Source of the DNA: Cytophagales bacterium
GTDB taxonomy: Bacteria; Bacteroidota; Bacteroidia; Cytophagales; Microscillaceae
Direction: 5' to 3'
DNA length: 48,337 nucleotides
Assembly: GCA_013298075.1 (NCBI GenBank)
Contig: JAAFJG010000031.1
Span: 1-48,337 of the forward strand
Below the pieces are notes generated by a model. The model saw only the letters and a list, made by a program, of their open reading frames with translations. It was not told the origin of the DNA and did not search any database. This document shows, piece by piece, positions 32,421 through 39,759 of the stretch; position 1 is the first letter of the stretch; each line of letters opens with the position of its first letter. The position numbers and the translations under genes are program-made.

Positions 32421-33761
32421 TTATTTATTTAGAATAGGACAATCTTTAAATTCATCGTCAACTTTGATGAATAATTGGTCTTTCGTTTTTTTAAACCATT
32501 CTTCTATGGCTTTTTGTTTTTTATTATTCAAAGCAAATGTATATACTTTATCATAATCACTTTCAAAAGTACAAGTATGCCCTGCAGTACGTTTTTTATA
32601 GAATAAAATTCTAACGGCTGATTTTCCATCGTCAGTTCGATAAGGAATAGGTCGAGAGATTTTTCCTACTTCCATTGTATCAATTACTCCAAAAATAAAA
32701 GGGTCAATTTCATCAATAAAAATTTTAGAACTTCCACTTTGACTGGTTATATCTCCACCTGAATAAGATGTTTGTTTGTCGTGAGAATATTCTTTGGCAA
32801 ATTTGGCAAATGATGCACTATCTTTGATTACTTTCAATCGCAAACTATCTAAAAATTTTGATTCTGCTTGTAAATCTACGGCTTCAAAATTAGGTCTAAT
32901 CAATATATGTGATGAATTTTGCTCGTTTCCACGTCTTTCATATAGTTTTATCAAATGAAATCCAAATTGAGATTCGACAATCGGTGATAATTCGTTCGGT
33001 TTCAATTTGAAAACGGCTGCTTCATATTCAGGAACTAATTTTCCTCTTGACATCCAGCCCAATTTTCCGCCTTCTTTAGCACTCATAATATCTTCCGAAT
33101 TTTCGTTAGCTACTTTTTCGAAACTTTCACCGCTTTCGATCACTTTTTTCAAACTATCCAAACGTTTGCGAGCTTCATTTTTTTGTTCTTTACTTACCTC
33201 AGGAATACGCACCAAATGCGCCACTTGCACTTCTGACTTAAATTCAGGAATACTATCTTTGGGGATATTATTATAAAATTTTCTTACTTCTTTGGGCGTA
33301 ATTTTAATGTCTTTGATGATTTCGTTTTCCATTTTTTGCCCAACCATTTGTTCTTTTACTAAGTCATGAACTTCTCTTTTGAGGTCAGACATAGTTTTGT
33401 TGTATAGTTTTTCTAATTTGGTGGCATCACCCGCACAACAGCTTTGCAAAAGATATTGAACTCTTCTTTCTACTTGCGATTCGACTACTTTTTCTTCTAC
33501 ATTTACAGAGTCAATTTCTGCTTTTGCTAACATCATTTTTTGAATAATTAGCTCTTGTAACACTTGACAACGGGCTTGAGCATCGTCTGTGGTGATAGAT
33601 TTTCGAGCCAATAAATCCATAATTCTTGCGTCTAATTCAGATTTTAGAATGATATGATTATCTACTGAAGCGATAATTTTATCGCCCATAAAGTCTTGAC
33701 CAAAAAGATGTATGATTGAAAATAAACTAACAATCAATAGGCTTATAATATACTTTTTCAT
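32421..33761 (-). CDS. SurA-like periplasmic peptidylprolyl isomerase
   Basis: A 446-residue periplasmic chaperone/isomerase. The signal peptide (1-21, ending HLFGQ) precedes a SurA-type N-terminal chaperone region (about 25-165, with DKIIASVDNHIILKSELDAR). Two parvulin domains follow, one at about 175-280 (VAHLVRIPE...GGKLGWMSRGKLVPEYEAAVF...FGFHLIKLYERRG) and one at about 285-400 (SSHILIRPN...YSGGDI). The C-terminal helix then closes the fold (ALNNKKQKAIEEWFKKTK). It should assist outer membrane protein folding. The first parvulin domain is well conserved; the second is divergent. It has its own promoter (33786-33816) and is co-transcribed with moxR. Confidence 0.88.
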   Translation of the reverse strand: MKKYIISLLIVSLFSIIHLFGQDFMGDKIIASVDNHIILKSELDARIMDLLARKSITTDDAQARCQVLQELIIQKMMLAKAEIDSVNVEEKVVESQVERRVQYLLQSCCAGDATKLEKLYNKTMSDLKREVHDLVKEQMVGQKMENEIIKDIKITPKEVRKFYNNIPKDSIPEFKSEVQVAHLVRIPEVSKEQKNEARKRLDSLKKVIESGESFEKVANENSEDIMSAKEGGKLGWMSRGKLVPEYEAAVFKLKPNELSPIVESQFGFHLIKLYERRGNEQNSSHILIRPNFEAVDLQAESKFLDSLRLKVIKDSASFAKFAKEYSHDKQTSYSGGDITSQSGSSKIFIDEIDPFIFGVIDTMEVGKISRPIPYRTDDGKSAVRILFYKKRTAGHTCTFESDYDKVYTFALNNKKQKAIEEWFKKTKDQLFIKVDDEFKDCPILNK

Positions 33762-33785
33762 TACTTATGTTATGATTTTAACGTG

Positions 33786-33817
33786 CAAAAATAGATTTTT
33801 TATTTTAAAAAAACAAT
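33786..33817 (-). promoter_or_regulatory. Promoter of the SurA-like / moxR operon
   Basis: On the minus strand: ATTG (33814-33817), a 20-base spacer and TATTTTTG (33786-33793), with the box 24 bases before the ATG. Confidence 0.72.
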
Positions 33818-34083
33818 AAATGAATGTTAAAACATTGTTTTTTTAACTGATTTTTTATAAGAATGTATATAAATAAATACAAAAAGGCATTTTTATTCCT
33901 TAAAAATAAAAAATAGAGGCTAAAAATTAATGTTCTTAACGATGATAAAACCAAATTTATTTGTAGGATATTCTATATATTTTTTATTTTGATATTTTTA
34001 TTTTAAAGAATCATTATTTTATTTTTATTTCTAAATTATCAATATCAAATCATAAGTTTTAAATAAGAAAGATAAAAATTGCT

Positions 34084-34091
34084 TATATTTG
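34084..34091 (+). promoter_or_regulatory. Putative -7 box of the GH53 gene
   Basis: TATATTTG matches the consensus, 46 bases before the ATG at 34137. A -33 TTG is not obvious. Confidence 0.45.
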
Positions 34092-34136
34092 TCAAATTTT
34101 GTTATTTTAATACTTTATTTTAATACTCAACAATAA

Positions 34137-35219
34137 ATGAAAAAGAACGTTTATATAATATTTTTACTTATTTTATTTGCTTTTTTGGATTGTAAACGTC
34201 ATAATTCAGAAGAAAATTTGCAAATTATACAACAAAATAATGATAGTTTTATTAAAGGTGTAGATATTTCGTATCTTCCAGAGATAGAAACTTATCCAAT
34301 TACTTTTTATAATCTCCAAAATCAACCTGAAGATATGCTAACAACTCTCAAAAATGCAGGCGTAAATACTATTCGAGTTCGTCTTTGGAAAAATCCAAGC
34401 AATGCACATTCAGGTTTTGAGGAAGTAAAAGCCTTTGCACAACGCATTAAAGCCAAAAATATGAAAGTTTGGTTGACAGTACATTATTCGGATACTTGGG
34501 CAGACCCAGCACATCAAATCATACCGCAAATATGGCAAAATACGCCTTTAAACGCTTTAAAAGATAGTATTTATGCTTATACACGAAAAATAATGACCGA
34601 AATAAAGCCAGAAATTATACAAATTGGGAATGAAATTAACAGCGGATTTGTGCATCCTTTGGGGAGTATTAGCAACCTTAATAACTTTAAATCTTTACTT
34701 TTGAGTGGCATACAAGCAGTGAGAAACACCGAACCAAGTACTAAAATTATGTTGCATTTTGCAGGTTTAGGCAATGACGCAGATTGGTTTTTTGAACAAA
34801 TAGCCACCTTAGATTATGATTATATAGGACTTTCTTATTATCCACTTTGGCATGGAAAAGATTTAATGGCGCTTTCTAATACGCTTGTTATGCTTAAAAA
34901 TAAATATCAAAAGGAAGTTTTGATAGCCGAAACTTCTTATCCTTTTACGTTTTTATGGAATGATTGGACAAACAATGTAATTGGACTTGATAATCAGATT
35001 ATTGATACTTATTCGGCAACTCCTACAGGTCAAAAATCTTATCTTTTGCGTATAAAAGAGATTTGTAAGACAGGACAAGCGAGCGGTTTTTGTTATTGGG
35101 GTGGTGAATGGGTTGCTTTTAAGGGCAATCAATCACAAGTGGGTTCTTCCTGGGAAAATCAAGCTTTATACAATTTTGAAAATAAGGCTTTGCCTGTTTT
35201 GGAAGTATTTAAAAATTAA
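34137..35219 (+). CDS. Glycoside hydrolase family 53 endo-beta-1,4-galactanase
   Basis: A 360-residue exported enzyme predicted to cut beta-1,4-galactan (pectin side chains or arabinogalactan). The N-terminus looks like a lipoprotein signal with C19, although the residues before it (FLD) are a loose lipobox. The GH53 barrel starts at FIKGVDISYLPEIE (38-51) and NTIRVRLWKNP (77-87). The catalytic acid/base is E166 in IQIGNEINSG and the nucleophile is E265 in VLIAETSYPF, both in the expected places. Length and order match the family. No SusC/SusD genes or other glycosidases are adjacent, so it is not part of a visible polysaccharide-utilisation locus. It is followed by a strong terminator. Confidence 0.9.
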   Translation: MKKNVYIIFLLILFAFLDCKRHNSEENLQIIQQNNDSFIKGVDISYLPEIETYPITFYNLQNQPEDMLTTLKNAGVNTIRVRLWKNPSNAHSGFEEVKAFAQRIKAKNMKVWLTVHYSDTWADPAHQIIPQIWQNTPLNALKDSIYAYTRKIMTEIKPEIIQIGNEINSGFVHPLGSISNLNNFKSLLLSGIQAVRNTEPSTKIMLHFAGLGNDADWFFEQIATLDYDYIGLSYYPLWHGKDLMALSNTLVMLKNKYQKEVLIAETSYPFTFLWNDWTNNVIGLDNQIIDTYSATPTGQKSYLLRIKEICKTGQASGFCYWGGEWVAFKGNQSQVGSSWENQALYNFENKALPVLEVFKN

Positions 35220-35269
35220 AAGAATAAAAAGAGATAATCTATCAAAATAAATTCAAAAAAAATCTCATA

Positions 35270-35320
35270 AAAATATTTTTAATTGCTCATAATATTAGCA
35301 ATTAAAAATATTTTTAAAAA
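35270..35320 (+). terminator. Terminator of the GH53 gene
   Basis: AAATATTTTTAATTGC (35271-35286) pairs with GCAATTAAAAATATTT (35298-35313), followed by TTAAAAA. The stem is 16 bp. Confidence 0.75.
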
Positions 35321-35347
35321 AAATTATGAAAAATATTTTTTTTTCTC

Positions 35348-35355
35348 TAACTTTG
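35348..35355 (+). promoter_or_regulatory. Putative -7 box of dnaN
   Basis: TAACTTTG, 48 bases before the ATG at 35404. A weak upstream match (TATG) lies 19 bases away. Confidence 0.5.
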
Positions 35356-35403
35356 TATTCTTATATGTGATAAAATATTTAATTGTTTAATTTTCAATAT
35401 ATT

Positions 35404-36615
35404 ATGAAATTTATTATATCATCGGGGGTATTGCAAAAGAGTTTATCTTCAATTAGCGGGGTGTTAATTAGTAACCCTGTAGTACCTATTTTAGAAAATT
35501 TTTTATTAGAACTTGATAAAGGTAAATTGGTAGCAAGTGCTTCAGATTTACAAATTTCAATGACTACCTCAATCAGTGTAGATACAGATGTGCCGGGAAA
35601 AATTGCTATTCCTGCTAAAATTTTGTTGGACACACTCAAAAACTTACCCGAACAACCTGTTTCTTTTTCTGTCAATACAGAAGATTCGATGACAGAAATT
35701 ACCTCTTATAAAGGTACTTACAAATTGGGTGGCGAATTGGCAACGGATTTTCCAAATATTCCTTCGCCTACAGGTGATAATAAAATCACTGTTTCGTCTG
35801 ATTTATTGTTAGATGCTATTGGTAATACATTATTTTCGGTAGGAAAAGATGAAATGCGTCCTGCTATGACAGGAGTTTATCTAAAATTAGAAAAAGATAA
35901 ATTGACTTTTGTCGCCACTGATGCCAATCGTTTGGTAAGATACATTCGTAATGACGTGAATAATGACGTAGAAGCAACTATGATTATTCCTAAAAAAGCA
36001 ATGCAACTATTGAAAGCAAGTTTGCCATCTAATCCGACTGAAGTAGAAATTCAATTTAGCGAATCAAATGCGTTTTTCTCATTTAATCATACCGTAATGG
36101 CTTGTCGTTTGATTGATGAAAAATACCCAGATTATGACAGTGCAATTCCTTTGAACAATGATAAACGCCTTTGTGTGAATAGAAGCGAATTATTGAGTTC
36201 ATTGAAACGTTTGATTATTTATGCTAACAGAAGTAACTATCAAATCCGTTACACAATGCAACAAGATGTGCTAACAATCTCGGCAGAAGATACTGATTTT
36301 GCTAATGAAGCGCAAGAACAAATCATTGCAGAATACGAAGGTAGAGATATGGAAGTTGGTTTTAATGCTACTTTTATGATTGATGCCTTGACAAATATCG
36401 TTGGCGATGAAATAGAATTGAATTTTTCTAATCCAAATCGTGCTTGTATTCTTGTTCCGAGAGAAAAAACTCCTGAAGAAAATACCATTATGCTGGTAAT
36501 GCCTGTGATGATCAACAGCACAATCAACGATAGCTATGATGATTCTGGTGAAGAAGATGAAGATGAAGATGCAGACGAGGAGGAACAAGAAGTTGAGACT
36601 GAAGACGAAGAATAA
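35404..36615 (+). CDS. dnaN: DNA polymerase III sliding clamp (beta subunit)
   Basis: A 403-residue replication clamp that rings DNA and tethers polymerase III. The fold covers residues 1-371 in three repeated domains, starting MKFIISSGVLQKSLSSISGV and closing with the usual clamp end MLVMPVMIN. Typical segments include FPNIPSPTGDNKITVSS and EKYPDYDSAIP. After MIN comes a 32-residue acidic, low-complexity tail (DSGEEDEDEDADEEEQEVET and on) that clamps normally lack. The usual C-terminus lies next to the protein-binding cleft, so the tail could influence partner binding. dnaA and recF are not adjacent. The start is the ATG at 35404; a 7-residue longer frame has no family match. Confidence 0.93.
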   Translation: MKFIISSGVLQKSLSSISGVLISNPVVPILENFLLELDKGKLVASASDLQISMTTSISVDTDVPGKIAIPAKILLDTLKNLPEQPVSFSVNTEDSMTEITSYKGTYKLGGELATDFPNIPSPTGDNKITVSSDLLLDAIGNTLFSVGKDEMRPAMTGVYLKLEKDKLTFVATDANRLVRYIRNDVNNDVEATMIIPKKAMQLLKASLPSNPTEVEIQFSESNAFFSFNHTVMACRLIDEKYPDYDSAIPLNNDKRLCVNRSELLSSLKRLIIYANRSNYQIRYTMQQDVLTISAEDTDFANEAQEQIIAEYEGRDMEVGFNATFMIDALTNIVGDEIELNFSNPNRACILVPREKTPEENTIMLVMPVMINSTINDSYDDSGEEDEDEDADEEEQEVETEDEE

Positions 36616-36668
36616 AATATAATTTTCTTTTTTTATGAAAGAAAAATTATATTTTGATACAAATAAAA

Positions 36669-36708
36669 TAAATATTCCAAATTTTAATCGATTTGGAATA
36701 TTTTTTTA
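36669..36708 (+). terminator. Terminator of dnaN
   Basis: AAATATTCCAAAT and ATTTGGAATATTT pair around TTTAATCG, followed by TTTTT. Confidence 0.85.
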
Positions 36709-36761
36709 AATATAAAAAAAATAATTAGGGAGTATATAAAAATAAGTTACACAAGTGTTTT

Positions 36762-36834
36762 CCTTGGTCTGTGGCACACAGACCGAAACAGCTTAGTAAC
36801 TATTTCGGTCTGTGTGCCACAGACCAAGGATTAA
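36762..36834 (+). repeat. Dumbbell hairpin repeat, copy D
   Basis: The palindrome (36762-36829, CCTTGG...CCAAGG) is followed by ATTAAA as in the other copies. The A/T-rich leader of copies A-C is absent. The arms are exact reverse complements, and the loop carries GCTTAGTAACT. It ends 58 bases before the rseP ATG. Confidence 0.9.
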
Positions 36835-36887
36835 ATAACAGACTTAAAATAAATAATAATAAAAAGTAAATACATAAAAAAATATAA

Positions 36888-38195
36888 ATGGGTAATTTTA
36901 TAATGATAACTCAACTTATTTTGGGTTTATCTTTGATAGTTGGTTTACACGAATTGGGGCATTTATTGGCTGCTAAATGGTTTGGCATCAGAGTAGAAAA
37001 GTTTTCTATTGGTTTTCCACCGAAAATTTTTGGCGTAAAATGGGGCGATACAGAATATTCTTTTGGACTAATTCCTTTGGGTGGATTTGTAAAAATTGCA
37101 GGAATGATGGACGAGTCATTCGATAAAGAACAACTCGAACAACCTATTCAACCTGATGAATTTCGCTCAAAACCTGCTTGGCAACGTCTAATCGTAATGA
37201 TTGGGGGAGTTACTGTCAATATTGTTACAGGAATTATGATGTTTATTGGTTTGTCTTATTTTGTAGGCGAAAGTTATTTACCTACCAAAGAAGTAAAACA
37301 TGGCATTGTTGCTCACGAATCTGCCCAAAGAATTGGCTTAGAAACAGGCGATAAAATTATTAAAATCAATGGAAAATCTTTTGATAGATTTGATGATATA
37401 TTAAGTCCCGAAGTTTTATTGGCTTCCAAAGGAAATTATACCATAGATAGAAATGGCAAAGAAATTACGATTGAATTGCCTACAAATTTGGTAGAAAAAT
37501 TATCTTCTAAAAATCCACAGCCATTTATTGAGCCTCAAATGCCTTTTACAATCGGTATGGTTTTGCCCAAAAGTGGGGCAGAAAAAGGAGGTTTGAAAGA
37601 AGGTGATGAAATTATAGAAGCAAATGGTCAAAAAATACAATATTTTCATCAATTTCAAAAGGCAAAAGAAAATCTAAAAGAAAAACAAATCAATATCAAA
37701 ATAAAAAGAGAAAATAAAGAAATTGATTTGAAAATTATCACAGATAAAGATGGAAATGTAGGATTTAGACCTAAATTTAATTTGGATTATAAACAAAATT
37801 ATTTTAGCGTTACCGAATCTATTAGCAAAGGAACAGAACAAGCCTTTGGTTCGGTTTGGTATAATATTCAAGGAATGGGCAAATTATTTAGAGGAGAAGT
37901 TTCGACCAGAGCAGTAAGCGGACCGATAGGAATTGCACAAGTTTTTGGAACAAAATGGGATTGGGTTCGTTTTTGGCGTATTTTAGGTATTTTATCGATG
38001 TGGATTGCTTTTATGAATATGTTGCCAATTCCGATTTTAGATGGCGGGCATGTCGTGTTTTTGTTATATGAAATTATATCAGGACGTAAACCTTCTGACA
38101 AATTTATGGAAGTTGCTTTGACTGTGGGCTTTGTTTTGATTATGGGTCTGATGGTTTTTGCGATTGGGAATGATTTATTTAATTTATTTTTCTAA
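36888..38195 (+). CDS. rseP: RseP family site-2 metalloprotease
   Basis: A 435-residue inner-membrane zinc protease. In E. coli RseP cleaves anti-sigma factor RseA and signal-peptide remnants. The zinc site HELGH is at residues 21-25 in the first helix, and the third ligand lies in MLPIPILDGGHVVFL near residue 385. Two PDZ-like domains lie between (about 135-215 with ESAQRIGLETGDKIIKINGK, and about 225-310 with KSGAEKGGLKEGDEIIEANG). About four transmembrane helices are visible. The protein may cleave an anti-sigma factor of an extracytoplasmic sigma, but none is nearby. A nearby downstream start (ATG at 36903) is possible. It is preceded by dumbbell repeat copy D. Confidence 0.92.
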   Translation: MGNFIMITQLILGLSLIVGLHELGHLLAAKWFGIRVEKFSIGFPPKIFGVKWGDTEYSFGLIPLGGFVKIAGMMDESFDKEQLEQPIQPDEFRSKPAWQRLIVMIGGVTVNIVTGIMMFIGLSYFVGESYLPTKEVKHGIVAHESAQRIGLETGDKIIKINGKSFDRFDDILSPEVLLASKGNYTIDRNGKEITIELPTNLVEKLSSKNPQPFIEPQMPFTIGMVLPKSGAEKGGLKEGDEIIEANGQKIQYFHQFQKAKENLKEKQINIKIKRENKEIDLKIITDKDGNVGFRPKFNLDYKQNYFSVTESISKGTEQAFGSVWYNIQGMGKLFRGEVSTRAVSGPIGIAQVFGTKWDWVRFWRILGILSMWIAFMNMLPIPILDGGHVVFLLYEIISGRKPSDKFMEVALTVGFVLIMGLMVFAIGNDLFNLFF

Positions 38196-38203
38196 TTGAT
38201 ACA

Positions 38204-38729
38204 ATGGCTGAAAAAAATGTATTTCCTTTTTGGAATTTTATCACAAGACAAAGTTTGATATATGGTTTGGTGATGATTGTCGTGTTTACTGTTTTTGATT
38301 TATTAGATTTATCACAAACAAATTTTAGTTGGTTTTCTATGCTTATACCTGTTTTGGTTTTATATTTTGCTTTGCAAGAACGAAAAAAAACGGAAGATGG
38401 ATTTTTAAGTATGCAAGAAGGTTTTTTAACGAGTTTTTTGGTAGGGAGTTTTTGGAAGTTTTATTTCTAATACTTTTGCTATTATTTATTTTAATGTATT
38501 GATGCCTGAAAGGAAACAACATATATTCAATAATGCTCGAAAACAAATCGAAGAAAGGTATCCTAATATGCCTGAAAATCAAATTGATCAAGCAGTATCT
38601 TATTCGGAATATATTTTTCAACCTCATATTTTCTTTATTTTTGGCTTGGTTATGTCTTTGATAATCTCAAGTATTATTGGTTTTATTTTAGCATCTATTC
38701 TAAAAAAAGAAAGAAATCCTTTTGAATAA
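38204..38729 (+). pseudogene. DUF4199 family membrane protein, frameshifted
   Basis: Two adjacent frames together give one DUF4199 protein of about 170 residues. The first (38204-38470, 88 residues) begins MAEKNVFPFWNFITRQSLIY, has two membrane helices and reads ...SMQEGFLTSFLVG before ending in unrelated SFWKFYF. In the next frame the sequence continues GSFISNTFAIIYFNVLMPER and then runs to 38729 (NQIDQAVSYSEY..., helix, KKERNPFE). This is the expected third helix, linker and fourth helix. One extra base near 38440-38450, beside runs of G and T, would explain it. It follows rseP by 8 bases. It is either a real disabling mutation or a sequencing error. Confidence 0.78.
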
Positions 38730-38762
38730 AAAAATGTTTTTAGTATTTATCAATACAAAAAA

Positions 38763-39686
38763 ATGAAAAAAAACTTAGGCACATACATCAATCCTTTTAC
38801 GGATTTTGGTTTCAAAAAATTGTTTGGTCAAGAAGCAAGTAAAGACTTGTTGATTGATTTTTTGGATACGCTTTTATTAGAAAAAGAAGATAAAATTGCA
38901 GATATTACTTATCTTAAAAATGACCATGCAGGTAGAACAGAATTGGATAGAAAAGCAGTTTTTGATATACATTGTAAAACTATCAATGGTGAATTTTTTA
39001 TTGTGGAAATGCAAAACGCCAAGCAAGAATTTTTCAAAGATAGAACTATTTATTACGCTACTTTTCCTATTCAAAATCAAGCCATAAGAGACTCGAAAAA
39101 AGATGGTGTTGTTTGGACTTATGAATTGAAAAATGTCTATTCTATAGCCATTATGAATTTTAGATTTGATGAATTTAGTCCAATTACAAAAGTAAAACAT
39201 CATATTATGTTAAAAGATATTGAAGATAACACAATATTTTATGACAAATTGCAGTTTATTTATTTAGAGATGCCCAATTTTAATAAGGGTATTAACGAAT
39301 TGACAACTCATTATGAAAAATGGTTATATATCTTAAAAAATATACCAAAATTACAAAGTCTTCCTCCAACATTACAAGATGAAATTTTTATGAAAGTATT
39401 TGCAAAATTACAAGTATCGAGTTATACAAGTGAAGAATTAAATGAATATGAAAGCAGTTTAAAAAATTTAACTGATTTTGTTAATAGCGTGAATACTGCC
39501 GAAAAAACAGGAATAATCAAAGGGAAAATTGAAGGTGAAAAAACAGGAATAGTCAAAGGTGAGCAAAATAAAGCCAAACAAATTGCTTTAAATGCTATTA
39601 AAAAAGGTTTTGATAATCAAACTATTCAAGATTTAACAGGTTTATCTGCTAAAGAAATAGTAAAAATAAGAAAGGAAAATATCTAA
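38763..39686 (+). CDS. Rpn family PD-(D/E)xK nuclease (recombination-promoting)
   Basis: A 307-residue protein of the Rpn/PDDEXK_2 family, formerly labelled putative transposase. The start MKKNLGTYINPFTDFGFKKLFGQE is the family hallmark. The nuclease core has D68 in KAVFDIHC and E82-M-Q84 in FFIVEMQNAKQ. The helical middle follows, and then a C-terminal tail with short repeated units (EKTGIIKGKIEGEKTGIVKGEQ, about 247-268) and a helix-turn-helix-like end (IQDLTGLSAKEIVKIRKENI). E. coli RpnA promotes RecA-independent recombination and is a DNA endonuclease. The repeated tail is prone to slippage. It is a single gene with a terminator behind it. Confidence 0.88.
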   Translation: MKKNLGTYINPFTDFGFKKLFGQEASKDLLIDFLDTLLLEKEDKIADITYLKNDHAGRTELDRKAVFDIHCKTINGEFFIVEMQNAKQEFFKDRTIYYATFPIQNQAIRDSKKDGVVWTYELKNVYSIAIMNFRFDEFSPITKVKHHIMLKDIEDNTIFYDKLQFIYLEMPNFNKGINELTTHYEKWLYILKNIPKLQSLPPTLQDEIFMKVFAKLQVSSYTSEELNEYESSLKNLTDFVNSVNTAEKTGIIKGKIEGEKTGIVKGEQNKAKQIALNAIKKGFDNQTIQDLTGLSAKEIVKIRKENI

Positions 39687-39710
39687 ATTTTTATAGCATT
39701 TATCAACATA

Positions 39711-39750
39711 AAAAAAACTGCAAAATAAAATAAATTTTGCAGTTTTTTAT
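39711..39750. terminator. Bidirectional terminator
   Basis: AAAAAAACTGCAAAAT pairs with ATTTTGCAGTTTTTT around AAAATAA. It serves the converging Rpn (plus) and YfhO (minus) genes. Confidence 0.9.
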
Positions 39751-39759
39751 TTTTTTACT

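Larger units (their letters stand above)
33762..34136. other. Intergenic region between divergent promoters
   Basis: No gene is seen. It holds the promoter of the SurA-like gene at the left and a TATATTTG box for the GH53 gene at the right. The remaining 250 bases are A/T-rich without recognisable structure. Confidence 0.55.

Noticed and set aside
38763-39686. Complete transposon
   Set aside because: The Rpn protein was formerly called a transposase, but there are no terminal repeats or target duplications around it.
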